From Pseudomonadota bacterium (GTDB lineage Bacteria > Pseudomonadota > Gammaproteobacteria > Steroidobacterales > Steroidobacteraceae): a stretch of DNA of 64,000 nucleotides. Every line of letters starts with the position of its first letter. Within the stretch, counting starts at the first letter, position 1. The notes under the pieces were generated by a model that saw nothing but the letters and a program-made list of their open reading frames with translations, had not been told where the DNA came from and made no database searches. The DNA is taken from NCBI GenBank assembly GCA_023391815.1, contig JAEWAF010000009.1, positions 54,224 to 118,223 on the forward strand. Direction: 5' to 3'. The position numbers and the translations under genes were made by a program. This document shows, piece by piece, positions 10,065 through 19,057 of this stretch.

Positions 10065-10272
10065 CTCGCCCTGGGCCCAGATCGAGCACTTTGCAAAGCC
10101 GCGCAAACTCGATGACATCCATGCGGCGTTCCCCGATCTCGATCTTACTCAACCACGATTGACCACGTCCCAATCGGCGTGCCACCTCCTTTTGGGTCAG
10201 ACCTAAGGCTTCTCGCCGCTTCCGCAAGATCTTCAGCAAAGCGAGATGCGGCGGCGTCCTCAACGACTTCAA
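10039..10272 (-). CDS. Small Xre/Cro HTH regulator
   Basis: 77 residues, essentially one helix-turn-helix domain: KILRKRREALGLTQKEVARR then LGRGQSWLSKIEIGERRMD, with the typical G-x-S-x-x-S-x-I-E recognition region. Probably binds operator DNA as a dimer. The start is a TTG at 10272 with GAGGG about 10 bases before it. It sits between the two halves of a split HNH nuclease and may have been the regulator or antitoxin of that module; this is inference. Confidence 0.65.
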   Translation of the reverse strand: MKSLRTPPHLALLKILRKRREALGLTQKEVARRLGRGQSWLSKIEIGERRMDVIEFARLCKVLDLGPGRVIGQLPGL

Positions 10273-10368
10273 AACGGCAGCCCTCGTGATTGATAGCTAC
10301 CTCATATAATCCGAAGTTCGGATTAACCCGAATCAGAATGTATAAACAGTAGTTCAAGGCCGGCACGA

Positions 10369-10710
10369 CTATTGCGAGCCATTGAGCCGCCTGCGCCATC
10401 GATTGCTAGTTGGGCAACGCGGCGATGAGCCCCGCCAGCGCGATAGGCTTCGACACTCGAGCAGTTCGGTCTCCACCGGATAGGCGCCGCATCGCTTGCA
10501 GAACAGCTGCCCGCCATGTTTGCGACGGAACGCGGCTTTTTTTGCCTCTCGAACACTGGCCTTCCGCTCGCGACGGAGGTGATATCGAAACTGCGGGCTG
10601 GCTTCTCTCCACTCGAGATCCTCATCCACAATTTCTGCTGTGTCGATAAACTCACTCTTAGGAACAATCCGGTACTTCGCGTTCTCAAGAATCTGAAAAC
10701 AAGGTGATCC
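10369..10710 (-). pseudogene. HNH endonuclease, N-terminal half
   Basis: Minus-strand reading gives SEFIDTAEIVDEDLEWREA, FRYHLRRERKASVREAKKAA and FRRKHGGQLFCKRCGAYP. This is the usual start of a restriction-type HNH protein up to the first CxxC. After GAYPVETE the frame loses similarity and stops at 10369. The rest of the fold, ExHH and CxxCH, is found on the plus strand at 9840-10064. No start codon is obvious upstream. Confidence 0.55.
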
Positions 10711-10739
10711 AATTTGAGCTCATCGAGCACTCGATGCAT

Positions 10740-11201
10740 TTATTCTCCCATCTCGTCAATCTCGTCCATGCGTCATTCCAAGCCTCGGGCATCTCGGCAG
10801 TGCTCTCCCTAGGCACCTATGTTGAGAAATAGCACGACCCAAACGACAACTCGGCGATTTGGGCATAACTCATTTCCGGCTGCGCTGCGCCCGTGGCGCA
10901 AGAGCGCGAGATATACCCGCAAGAGGGCCCGTTTTGGGGCGCCAATATTCCGTCCGAAAATAGTGGATTTGTCCGAAGCGATCGGACTAGTGTGTCTGCG
11001 TGGTCGAGGCCATCGCAACGATCTGCGCCGACGCAGAGGTAATCATGGCTTCATGAGCATGGCGCCCGGGCTTTGGTGGTGTGCGCGGACGTTCCGCGCG
11101 GGATCACGGCGGGCGGTTTATAATGAGCGTGAGTCTCCATGCGCACTGAAGGGCGGCGGCCGAAATGATTGAGCAAAGCTGCGGTCAGGAGACAGTGAAT
11201 C
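10740..11201. other. Gene-free stretch at the probable left border of element 1
   Basis: No gene seen. A TATAAT lies at 11119-11124, about 80 bases before the next gene, without a good -35. The conjugative element should begin in or near this stretch, but I found no copy of the tRNA-Lys repeat. Confidence 0.3.
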
Positions 11202-11855
11202 ATGAAGCGAACGGTGCCCGGCGGCAAAGGACGTTCTAAGCCGCAGCTTCGGTCGCGTAAGCCCGCGCGTGGCGAACAGCCACCCTCCGTACCAGCCAGT
11301 TCCACCAATGTTGCATCTGCGGGAAAGCGGACACACAAGCGAAGGAGCACGCCTGAGCTGGCTCACCGCTCGGGCGCATATATCAGGCGACGAAGAGAGA
11401 ATTCCCCGCAAGTTCGACTGAAAAGCATTGCAAGCCGCGCGTCGGCCTCCGATACATCGGAAGCGGCTGAACTGACCCAGCTATATCAATCGCATCTTGC
11501 GCGTGTCATTGATCTCACAGAGATCACGTGGCAGGTTTTGCTCGACTGTTACGCATATGACCCCGAGGATCCGCTGCTGTGGCAATGCTGCAATCTCGTG
11601 GGTGACATATTGAAGCGCGCGCAGGGCGCATTCACGCACGAAGGCATCGTCGCTCATGAGGCAGCGCCGCTCCAACAAGAATGGCTCCGCCCTGCGGTCC
11701 AGGTGGTTCGGGTGACCGAGTGCACCCTGCGAGGCGTTAAGCCCAATTACCAGCCGGAGGTGCTCCCAGCGTTGCGCGATGTGGAGCGCGGGATCGTCAG
11801 TGTTCTCGACCTGCTCGATCGGTTGGTGCAGGTTCCCCGCCAGGTAGCGCAGTGA
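11202..11855 (+). CDS. Conserved element protein with DPxLWQCC motif (unknown)
   Basis: 217 residues. The first 80 are basic and disordered (rich in R, K, S, P). The rest is helical and contains LLDCYAYDPEDPLLWQCC followed by NLVGDILKRAQGAF. A second protein at 44938 (element right end) has the matching YEYESDDPELWQCC and LLLRQAHSALLTH at the same place, so these are paralogues at the two ends of the conjugative element. I do not recognise the family. The acidic patch followed by WQCC looks like a conserved interaction surface or metal site, but that is speculation. First gene of element 1 that I can support. Confidence 0.6.
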   Translation: MKRTVPGGKGRSKPQLRSRKPARGEQPPSVPASSTNVASAGKRTHKRRSTPELAHRSGAYIRRRRENSPQVRLKSIASRASASDTSEAAELTQLYQSHLARVIDLTEITWQVLLDCYAYDPEDPLLWQCCNLVGDILKRAQGAFTHEGIVAHEAAPLQQEWLRPAVQVVRVTECTLRGVKPNYQPEVLPALRDVERGIVSVLDLLDRLVQVPRQVAQ

Positions 11856-12032
11856 ACGATTGGGGAATTGCGGGACCAGTGTTCACCCCTCCGCCGCAGG
11901 GATTGGGAAGGGAGGCGACTTCCATGTCTCGGTATACCGAAGAGAACGCGCTCACCCTATGCGAATGATTCGCGTGCGTGTCGCGCTATGCGGACTGTAA
12001 ATGTGCTGTTCACGCCGGCGGAGCACGACATC

Positions 12033-12338
12033 ATGAGCACTGCCAACCAGCGCCTCAGGACTACGAAAGCAAATGTCCTTGCAGATCTGATCCGGGCGGC
12101 TCTGGTATGGATCTGGTGCATCATTCGCCTGCCGCTCCTGGTTGTGTTGGCCTTTCTCGAGCCGCCGGTCCGAGTGATGCTGTCTGGAGTCGCCGTTCTG
12201 AGCGTGCTCACCGGCCTCGTCAACGAAGGATCGAGTAGACCGCCGCCGATTCCCTTTTGGATCATGTTGTGTATCTCTATCGCGTGCCTGCTCCTAATTC
12301 CCATCTATCACAGCTTCCTCCGGCTCCTATCGAAATAG
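12033..12338 (+). CDS. Small inner-membrane protein
   Basis: 101 residues from an ATG at 12033 (GGAG upstream; the frame is open from 11868). Three hydrophobic segments: ALVWIWCIIRLPLLVVLAFL, VMLSGVAVLSVLTGLV and PFWIMLCISIACLLLIPIY, so probably a three-pass membrane protein. Unknown function; similar small membrane proteins are common beside secretion operons. It precedes the regulators of the element by about 300 bp; the gap 12339-12639 shows nothing else. Confidence 0.5.
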   Translation: MSTANQRLRTTKANVLADLIRAALVWIWCIIRLPLLVVLAFLEPPVRVMLSGVAVLSVLTGLVNEGSSRPPPIPFWIMLCISIACLLLIPIYHSFLRLLSK

Positions 12339-12639
12339 GTGCTTTTAAAGGTGACAGCGTTGTTCGGATCGGCGAATCGCTCGAGGCTTGCAGGCATGGA
12401 CTCAACAACGTCGTCCTTCGGGAATCGCATGAGTTGAAAGGACTGATCATATAGTCATACAGCGAGTATCACTGCGGGGCACTTGGCTGTCCCATGCGTA
12501 TCAACCGCAGGAACACATACCTTTCGACTGTGTCTTAATTGCCTGGAACCAGCAGCGAGCGGAAGGAGCAGACTCTAGCCCGATGCGAAGGAGCCGCGCT
12601 CGTCACGGATCCGGCTCCCGATGGCCAAAGCTGAATGAG

Positions 12640-13482
12640 ATGGACCCTCTTGACCTGACGCAGTCATTCGTCGAGCGTTGTGAGCGCTCGGCGTCGCCCC
12701 AGGAATTAACGGCGACCTTCCAGACCATACTGGAACAGATGGGGTTTCGGTATTTCGCGTGCTGCTCGCACGTGAATCCGCTGCGGCCTCCACAGAGCGC
12801 GGTCATTCTTCACAATTACCCGAGTGAGTGGGTCGGCAGCTATGCGGCCCGAGACCTTCAAAACTCTGACCCGGTCTTCCGGCGAGCCGAGCGTGAGATT
12901 TTGCCTTTCCGGTGGAGCGCACCGGAGTTCCGGGTCGGCCTAACCCCTGCGCAGAAGCGCATCATGGAGGAAGCAGCGCGCGCGGGAATCGCCAATGGAT
13001 ATACGGTCCCCATACATCTCCCCTGGGCAGACGGGCCTCTTCGCGCATCGTGTAGCGTGATTCCCGAATCGAGCTCGATAGAGGATCGCGCCTATCGAGC
13101 TGTGCAGATCATGGCCCCGTACCTCTACGCGTCCGTCAGTGACCGCCGAAATCGACGGGTGAGCAGGGCGGAAGCTCCGGACGTCAATCCAGTCCTGACG
13201 ATGCGCGAGCGCCAGTGCCTGGAACTGGCTGCCGAAGGAAAGAGCGATTGGGACATTAGCCGACTGCTCGGGATTAGCGACCACACCGTGCACAAGCACG
13301 TGGAAGCCGCAAAGCGACGTTTGGGAGTCTCAACGAGAATACAGGCGATTGTTTGGGCTGTTCAGCACGGCGAGATCTGCTTTGGCGACGTTGTAACTTC
13401 GATCGAAAGGGATCGGTGCTCAATCTCGCCACGGCGGCGAGCGCGTCAAACCTTGCCAATCAGGCGGCCGCCAACGTGTTAA
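12640..13482 (+). CDS. LuxR-type regulator with autoinducer-binding domain (LuxR solo)
   Basis: Cytosolic transcription factor. N-terminal residues 1-165 form an AHL-binding-like domain: the positions corresponding to TraR W57/Y61/D70/P71/W85 appear as W and Y in SEWVGSYAARDL, SDPVF, and the W in FRWS. C-terminal residues 190-250 are the LuxR HTH: LTMRERQCLELAAEGKSDWD, then ISRLLGISDHTVHKHVEAAK. No LuxI synthase occurs in the window. It lies just upstream of an FlhC/FlhD-like pair and the secretion operon, so it probably times conjugation in response to a signal, as TraR does on Ti and Mesorhizobium elements. The start at 12640 fits the family N-terminus; the frame is open from 12583. Confidence 0.8.
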   Translation: MDPLDLTQSFVERCERSASPQELTATFQTILEQMGFRYFACCSHVNPLRPPQSAVILHNYPSEWVGSYAARDLQNSDPVFRRAEREILPFRWSAPEFRVGLTPAQKRIMEEAARAGIANGYTVPIHLPWADGPLRASCSVIPESSSIEDRAYRAVQIMAPYLYASVSDRRNRRVSRAEAPDVNPVLTMRERQCLELAAEGKSDWDISRLLGISDHTVHKHVEAAKRRLGVSTRIQAIVWAVQHGEICFGDVVTSIERDRCSISPRRRARQTLPIRRPPTC

Positions 13483-13639
13483 GAGATATTGATCCGAGGT
13501 ACAGACCTACACCTGTCCAGAGCACGGCGCCTTGTCGTGCTACCATGGAGATGTCAACTGGCCTTTTCAGGTAATTGAGTGTGGCAATCGCTCTCAGATA
13601 TTTCTGATGCCAGCCTGCGTTGCGGAGTCTGCGCGGGAA

Positions 13640-14275
13640 ATGGGGACCAACATGGACGCGTACGTCACCAGGGAACCGATCGATCGAGAGTTGCGACGAC
13701 GGCATCTCGCGCAGCGACTGGTCGCGCACCGAGCACGAACGCAGACCATTTTTCGCCTTACCGGATTGTCCCGGCATCAATTGGCAACACTCCGTCGGCG
13801 TTGGCGCGTGCCGAGCGAGATGCGTCACCGCGGGCCGCCTCCAAAGTCCTTCACGGTCTTTCTTTCGAACCATCGCGTTCGTGACGAAGCAGCGGCACTC
13901 GCTGTCTTCTGGCGCATTCTGGCCGGTGTGGGAGCTAACGAAGGCGCTGCCCAGAAGCAGAGCATGATTGAAGTGGGCGAATGCCTTTGCGACGTGCTCG
14001 AAGCGTATTTAGCGTGCTTTCCGAACTCCGGCGTCGAGCTCGAGCACATCATGCTGCTGTCCCTAGGCATCGTGCAGGCGGATTCCATTGCCCTATCCAA
14101 GTGTGGCAACTGCACAGCCCTGCTGCTCGTTGACCTACTCACGACGCGGCGTCAATGGTGCGCTCACTGTCAACATCCAGGCGCGGCGTCGCCAACACAC
14201 AGTGATCCAGCGCGCAGCGATCACTCGCTCAAACCAGTCGATATTGGCGAGGGCGTGCAGCAAGATCTGTTCTAA
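13640..14275 (+). CDS. FlhC/SetC-like transcriptional activator
   Basis: About 211 residues. Matches FlhC: the N-terminal helices RHLAQRLVAHRARTQTIF and RLTGLSRHQLATLRRRW, the middle HRGPPPKSFTVFL, and a C-terminal four-Cys zinc site, CGNC ... WCAHC. FlhC forms a hetero-oligomer with FlhD and turns on promoters; in SXT/R391 ICEs the homologues SetC/SetD activate transfer and excision. No flagellar genes are near, so a role as element activator is favoured. The next gene is FlhD-like (30-bp gap). Starts at 13640 and 13652 are both possible. Confidence 0.75.
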   Translation: MGTNMDAYVTREPIDRELRRRHLAQRLVAHRARTQTIFRLTGLSRHQLATLRRRWRVPSEMRHRGPPPKSFTVFLSNHRVRDEAAALAVFWRILAGVGANEGAAQKQSMIEVGECLCDVLEAYLACFPNSGVELEHIMLLSLGIVQADSIALSKCGNCTALLLVDLLTTRRQWCAHCQHPGAASPTHSDPARSDHSLKPVDIGEGVQQDLF

Positions 14276-14304
14276 ATGGAGTGTACTTCGGTAGAGCAAG
14301 GACG

Positions 14305-14982
14305 ATGTCGAAGATACTCATGGATGGTGAATCGGACGCGTCACAGGAATCGCTCGAATTCATATGGCGAGGCGCCGCAACGCTGCGACGAGTTCGAGCC
14401 CTGAACGAACGATGTCTTGAGGCGCTCACTAAAGTTGCGCGGTCGGATCGCCACCAAACGACCACCCCCGCAATCGTAGGCCAGTATCGAGCGCTCTGGA
14501 CTGCTTTGAATCCGGCTGCCCGTAAGCGCGCTGCAGATATGCCGTTCTTGCTCCTGGACATGCACTTTCAGGATCCGCAGTGGTGGCGCGTGGCACAGGA
14601 TCCACGTCCACAGCGTCGACGGTACGGTATGCGGAGTCCCGTGTTTCCCGGAAAGGTCGCCGGAGAGCTCATGCGAGAGACGCTTATGCTCGCCTGGAAT
14701 ACGGTCTCACTCGATCGCGGTGCCGCCAGCATCTTACTGGGCATGGCGCCCGCTGTGAGAAGGATCGTCGTCGGCTTCGGTCCCGAGGATGTGGAACGGA
14801 TCGCCGCGCGGTACAGCCGGGATCTTCAACCTCGGTGGCAGGACCTTCCCTCGTTCTGGGTCAAGCTGCTCACCGCAGCCCGCTCTGACGACGATGACGC
14901 GCTCTATGAGAGTCGGCTTCACGGTGTGCAACTGATCGGTGGTGAGCTGCTCTCATTGCTAGATGGAGAGCCCCATGAATAG
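14305..14982 (+). CDS. FlhD/SetD-like partner protein
   Basis: 225 residues, AAGGA before the ATG at 14305. The part from about residue 138 reads RETLMLAWNTVSLDRGAASI, LLGMAPAVRRIVVGFGPEDV and WQDLPSFWVKLL. This follows the FlhD pattern (a long helix with LMLA, a MFRLG-like turn, a TLPQMVKLA-like helix and a final CRFR/W-L segment). The N-terminal half (residues 1-130) is an extra domain absent from FlhD and I do not recognise it. Because it follows the FlhC-like gene directly, I infer a SetC/SetD-type pair. The FlhD link is a by-eye match and less sure than the FlhC one. Confidence 0.55.
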   Translation: MSKILMDGESDASQESLEFIWRGAATLRRVRALNERCLEALTKVARSDRHQTTTPAIVGQYRALWTALNPAARKRAADMPFLLLDMHFQDPQWWRVAQDPRPQRRRYGMRSPVFPGKVAGELMRETLMLAWNTVSLDRGAASILLGMAPAVRRIVVGFGPEDVERIAARYSRDLQPRWQDLPSFWVKLLTAARSDDDDALYESRLHGVQLIGGELLSLLDGEPHE

Positions 14983-15027
14983 CGAGCGCGAATCTCTGGC
15001 CTCGTCAGATTACTCAATACGTAGCCT

Positions 15028-15054
15028 GAGTTTCGCCGAAAAATCGGCCGAACT
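15028..15054 (+). promoter_or_regulatory. Element palindrome, copy a (upstream of virB2)
   Basis: Imperfect palindrome: arms GTTTCGCCGA and TCGGCCGAAC around AAAA. Similar sites occur at 15071, 32931, 46537, 46581 and 48712. Candidate operator for an element regulator. Confidence 0.5.
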
Positions 15055-15070
15055 AAGCAGCGTTTGGCGA

Positions 15071-15100
15071 GAGTTTCGACCGCATTATCCGCGAAACTTT
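15071..15100 (+). promoter_or_regulatory. Element palindrome, copy b (upstream of virB2)
   Basis: Perfect 7-bp arms AGTTTCG and CGAAACT, 13 bases apart, with TTATCCG in the centre-right. It ends 65 bases before the virB2 GTG. It is nearly the same as the site at 32931 in front of the mobilisation operon, including the 13-base spacing, which points to shared control of the transfer operons. Confidence 0.55.
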
Positions 15101-15164
15101 GCTACCACGCCGTTCCGCCGTGATGTTTCTATGAGGTCCCCTCAGCGTTTGAAGGGACGCGAAC

Positions 15165-15458
15165 GTGAAACAGGTCGACCGACTGGAAGTCAGATGCGCG
15201 TTGATGCTCACAATAGCGGCACTACCGGGGCTCGCCACCGCGCAGCAATCACCATTCGACACTGGCGCGAACTCTCTGGTGACGTTTGCGCTCGCAATTG
15301 CGACCCCGATCGCCATCTTGGTGGTCATCGGTGCCGCCATCGCCGCTGCCGTCGGGCGGATCAGCTGGGGATGGGTCATCGGCTGCATCGTCGGGATTGC
15401 GGCAATTTTTGGGTCTCCGCAGATCGTTGCCTGGATTCGTGGAATGTTCGGTGTTTAG
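15165..15458 (+). CDS. virB2: VirB2/TrbC-type pilin
   Basis: 97-residue conjugative pilin precursor: a long signal sequence ending near LATAQQ, then two hydrophobic segments (LVTFALAIATPIAILVVIGA and WVIGCIVGIAAIFGS) joined by a short charged loop GRISWG, the classic VirB2 layout. It is inserted in the inner membrane and polymerises into the pilus. GTG start with AAGGGA upstream. First gene of the secretion operon. VirB1 (transglycosylase) is not seen before it. Confidence 0.85.
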   Translation: MKQVDRLEVRCALMLTIAALPGLATAQQSPFDTGANSLVTFALAIATPIAILVVIGAAIAAAVGRISWGWVIGCIVGIAAIFGSPQIVAWIRGMFGV

Positions 15459-15462
15459 GGAC

Positions 15463-15867
15463 ATGAGCATGAGCGAGCGTAACGCAGGCCTCACCGTCGA
15501 TCCGCTGTTCGTCGGCATCACGCGGCCCCCGATGCGCTGGGGCGTAGCGTATGAAGCGTTGCTTCTGAATCTGGTCGTGACCATGGAAGTGTTCGTCGTG
15601 ACGAAGAACCTTCTCACGCTCTTAATCGCGATTCCGATTCATGGCGTCTGCGCGCTCCTTTGTGCGCGCGATGCGCGTTTCTTCCATTTGATGTTGCTGT
15701 GGTCTCGTACGCGCTTGCCGGCTTTTCTGGGCACGGTGCGGCTTTGGCGTGCGGCCAGCTATAGCCCACTGGTGCTGGATCTGCCGAGCCGCGCTGGACG
15801 TCGCAAAGGGACGGTCACCGCGCAGACATGGGTGAAATTGGCTGGGGAATTCAAATGCCAGCCGTAA
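15463..15867 (+). CDS. virB3: VirB3 inner-membrane protein
   Basis: 134 residues starting at the ATG at 15463, four bases after virB2. Shows the VirB3 pattern DPLFVGITRPPMRWGV, then hydrophobic LLLNLVVTMEVFVV and LLIAIPIHGVCALL, then the DARFFHLMLLW motif. It helps place the pilin and works with VirB4. Its end overlaps the virB4 start by 13 bases, indicating translational coupling. The frame is also open upstream, but only because it crosses virB2. Confidence 0.85.
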   Translation: MSMSERNAGLTVDPLFVGITRPPMRWGVAYEALLLNLVVTMEVFVVTKNLLTLLIAIPIHGVCALLCARDARFFHLMLLWSRTRLPAFLGTVRLWRAASYSPLVLDLPSRAGRRKGTVTAQTWVKLAGEFKCQP

Positions 15868-18299
15868 ATCGCCTCCTGGCGACCCACCGCGAGCCGACCG
15901 CCGCCCGCCAGATTCCATACCTCTCGCATGTGGGCGAGAGCGTCGTAAAGACCCAGGCCGGGGACTTCGTGCAGGTGTTCCGCCTCGCGGGTGCAAGCTT
16001 CGAAAGCGCGGACGACGAAACCCTGAACAACTGGCACGAACGGCTCAATGTGACGTGGCGAAACATAGCCAACTCGAACCTTGCGTTGTGGACGCACCTG
16101 ATTCGGAGGCGCGAGCGTGCGGTAGCCGGGCAGAGGGATACGACGGGCTTTGCTGGGAGGCTGGTTCGAAAGTATCGCGAGCGCCTTGCGAACGAAACGC
16201 TCATGGTCAACGAGCTGTATCTGTCGTTGGTCCATCGCCCGGTCGCGGGCGTGGTGCCGGGCGCCACATCTAGGCTCCTTTCACGAGCCGGCCGCGCGAC
16301 CGAACGCGCGATCATCGTTGATGCCGTCGAGACGTGCGAGAAGCTCGGTCAGGCGGTCGCGGCATCGCTCGCCAGATACGAGCCAGAGCGGCTGAGCCTT
16401 TACGACGCGGGCGGCCGAACCTATTCCAGGCTGCTCGAATTTTTTGGTGTGATCATCAATGCGGAGTGGCGAGCTGTGCCGTTGCCCCGGGCGCCGCTCA
16501 ACGAGGTGCTCGCGACGAGTAGGCCACTCTTCGGCAGCGAAGTCATCGAGTACCGTCTTCCGACCGAAACAAGATTCGGCGCGTTTCTCGGAATCAAGGA
16601 GTACCCGACGCCAACCAGTGTCGGAATGTACAACGCATTGCTGTCGGCGCCATTTGAGTTCGTCCTTACTCAGTCCTTCGCATTTCTGACTAAGGGTGCG
16701 GCACAAGGCTTGCTGCAGCGTCAGTTCAACCGTATGGCAAACGCGGGTGACTTCGCAGTCAGCCAAACCGAGGAACTGAAGGAGGCTCTGGATGCCCTGA
16801 CGGCAAACGAGTTCGTCATGGGCGATCACCACTTCACGTTGCAAGTCCTGACAGCTCCGAGCTCCGCGCGCTCCGCGTCCGACGGGATGATTCTGAAGCG
16901 CCTCAATGACGATGTCGCTTTGGCCCGTACCATGCTTGCGGATTCCGGCATGACGGTCGCACGCGAGGACCTCGCTCTGGAAGCTGCTTTCTGGTCCCAA
17001 CTTCCGGGCAACTTCTCACTCCGGCCCCGCAAAGCCCCGGTGAGCTCGCGCAACTTCGCAGCCATGGTTCCTTGGCACAACTATCCGACCGGGCGCGTGA
17101 CGGGTAACCACTGGGGCGACGCGCTCGCTCTTCTGATTACAAGTGCCCGTTCACCGTACTATTTCAGTTTGCATGCCTGCGATCCACGTGACCCAGAGGG
17201 TGGCAGCCGCAAAGACACTGGGCACACGTTCATCTGCGGGCCGACCGGTTCTGGCAAGACAGTCTTCATCGGCTTCCTAATCTCGCTGTTGGCGGGGCAA
17301 GGCGCGACGCAGGTGATCTTCGATAAAGATCAAGGCTTAGAGATTCTCGTGCGCGCGCTCGGAGGTGTCTATCTGCCGCTGCAGGCGGGACGGCCAACGG
17401 GGTTCAACCCATTGCAGCTCGACCCAACGCCAGTCAACATCGAATTCCTGAAAGCATGGCTTCGGATGCTGGCGCGCGGCCCCGCACCGCTGACGACTCG
17501 CGAGCAAGCCGACCTCGACCAGGCGCTGCGTGGGACGCTGGCGCTTGAGATGCCTGCAAGGCGACTGTCCCGGCTCATCGAATTTGCAGATCCGACGCAG
17601 CCCGATGGCATTCATGCGCGCCTGGCTCGCTGGTCTCACAGTGCCCAAGGCGAATACGGCTGGGTGTTCGATAACGCCGCGGATTCGATCGTCCCCCAAC
17701 TGGCCGGTAACACCACGATCGGCTTCGATGTCACGCATTTTTTATCGAACGAACTGATTCGCGGTCCCGTCAATCGATATCTCTTCCATCTGGTCGAGCA
17801 ACTGCTCGATGGTCGGCAGTTGGTGTGTTGGGTTGACGAGTTTTCGAACGCGCTCTCCGATGTCGATTTCGAGAGCTTTGCTGATAACGCACCGAAGACC
17901 TGGAGAAAACTCAACGGGGTTCTATGCGCAGCAACCCAAACCGCGCGCGGTGTGCTCAACAGCCGCATCGCTAGGACGGTGGTGGAGCAAACCGCAACCA
18001 AGGTGTTCTTTCCGAACCCGGACGCCGACGCAGAGGACTACATCGACGGCTTCGGTCTCACTGAACGTGAGTTTAAGTTGCTGAAGGAGCAGTTGGAGCC
18101 AGGATCGAGGATGTTTCTGGTTAAGCAGGGGCATGACAGTGTTGTGTGCGCGCTGGACCTTAATGGGTTTGATGCTGAGCTTGCCGTGATCTCCGGTCGT
18201 CGCAGCACCGTCGAGCAATTGCATCGAATCATGCGAACTGTCGGCTCTGACCCAAGTCAGTGGCTCGGTACTTTTATGGCAGGGTTCGAACGAGGCTGA
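15855..18299 (+). CDS. virB4: VirB4 ATPase
   Basis: 814 residues, cytosolic/inner-membrane ATPase that powers pilus assembly and substrate transfer. Domain order: N-terminal VirB4 domain (CagE/TrbE type) up to about residue 430, then a RecA-like ATPase with Walker A GPTGSGKT near residue 463, Walker B LVCWVDEFSNAL and the later AATQTARGV motif. Length matches the family. The frame starts at 15828, but the ATG at 15855 (PAVNRLLATHREP) is the usual N-terminus. Confidence 0.92.
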   Translation: MPAVNRLLATHREPTAARQIPYLSHVGESVVKTQAGDFVQVFRLAGASFESADDETLNNWHERLNVTWRNIANSNLALWTHLIRRRERAVAGQRDTTGFAGRLVRKYRERLANETLMVNELYLSLVHRPVAGVVPGATSRLLSRAGRATERAIIVDAVETCEKLGQAVAASLARYEPERLSLYDAGGRTYSRLLEFFGVIINAEWRAVPLPRAPLNEVLATSRPLFGSEVIEYRLPTETRFGAFLGIKEYPTPTSVGMYNALLSAPFEFVLTQSFAFLTKGAAQGLLQRQFNRMANAGDFAVSQTEELKEALDALTANEFVMGDHHFTLQVLTAPSSARSASDGMILKRLNDDVALARTMLADSGMTVAREDLALEAAFWSQLPGNFSLRPRKAPVSSRNFAAMVPWHNYPTGRVTGNHWGDALALLITSARSPYYFSLHACDPRDPEGGSRKDTGHTFICGPTGSGKTVFIGFLISLLAGQGATQVIFDKDQGLEILVRALGGVYLPLQAGRPTGFNPLQLDPTPVNIEFLKAWLRMLARGPAPLTTREQADLDQALRGTLALEMPARRLSRLIEFADPTQPDGIHARLARWSHSAQGEYGWVFDNAADSIVPQLAGNTTIGFDVTHFLSNELIRGPVNRYLFHLVEQLLDGRQLVCWVDEFSNALSDVDFESFADNAPKTWRKLNGVLCAATQTARGVLNSRIARTVVEQTATKVFFPNPDADAEDYIDGFGLTEREFKLLKEQLEPGSRMFLVKQGHDSVVCALDLNGFDAELAVISGRRSTVEQLHRIMRTVGSDPSQWLGTFMAGFERG

Positions 18300-18342
18300 A
18301 TAGGACTCGAACTCTGCTAATGCGCGAGAGAGGGATTTCGCC

Positions 18343-19056
18343 ATGTCATTACGCATAGTCCGTTACTTGCTCATTTGCCTCATCGCCTGGCTAAGTACTA
18401 CCCCGGCGGCCCACGCACAATGGGCGGTCGTGGATGTGGGAGCTATTGCTCAACTCGTTGAGCAGGTCAACACCATGCGCCAGCAGCTTGAGACCACGCG
18501 GGAGCAGCTACAGCAGGCGCGAGAAGCACTCGACTCGATGCGTGGGGGACGCGGCATGGAACGGCTGCTCGAGGGCACGGCGCGAAACTACCTTCCTGCG
18601 GACTGGGAGCAATTATCCGGCGTTCTTAATCAAGCAAGCACCGGTTACGGCACGCTGGCTCGGGAGCTGCAGCAGCTCATCAACACTAACGCTGTCCTCA
18701 GTAACCAACAGATCTCCGAGCTGTCCGTGGCGGAGCGTGCTCAGCTGGAAGCTGCGCGGCGCTCCGCGGCTATGTTGCAGGCGTTGACTCGAGAGGCATT
18801 GTCCGCGACCAGTAGACGGTTCCATTCAATTCAGCAACTCGTCAATGCCATTTCACAGGCGAGCGACCAGAAAGCAATTCTCGACCTCCAGGCACGCATC
18901 CAGGCCGAGCAGGGCATGCTGCAAAACGAGTCGACGAAACTGGGCGTGTTGTATCAGACGGCGCAGGCTGAGGAGTGGGCACGCAAGCAGCGCGTCCGCG
19001 AGCAGGCCATCGCTTCGATTGGCTCTCTCCGGGACCTTCCTCCATTGGGGCTATGA
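18343..19056 (+). CDS. virB5: VirB5-type minor pilus protein
   Basis: 237 residues with a Sec signal peptide (RYLLICLIAWLSTTPAAHAQ). The mature protein is almost all helical with long heptad-like stretches (LVEQVNTMRQQLETTREQL), as in VirB5/TrbJ proteins at the pilus tip, where they help adhesion to the recipient. It ends with LRDLPPLGL. Position after virB4 and before an EexN lipoprotein is the standard MPF-T order. Confidence 0.8.
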   Translation: MSLRIVRYLLICLIAWLSTTPAAHAQWAVVDVGAIAQLVEQVNTMRQQLETTREQLQQAREALDSMRGGRGMERLLEGTARNYLPADWEQLSGVLNQASTGYGTLARELQQLINTNAVLSNQQISELSVAERAQLEAARRSAAMLQALTREALSATSRRFHSIQQLVNAISQASDQKAILDLQARIQAEQGMLQNESTKLGVLYQTAQAEEWARKQRVREQAIASIGSLRDLPPLGL

Positions 19057-19057
19057 C

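Noticed and set aside
10740..11201. Left attachment site of element 1
   Set aside because: No copy of the 56-bp tRNA-Lys repeat or its last 15 bases was found by eye here or elsewhere in 1-11 kb.
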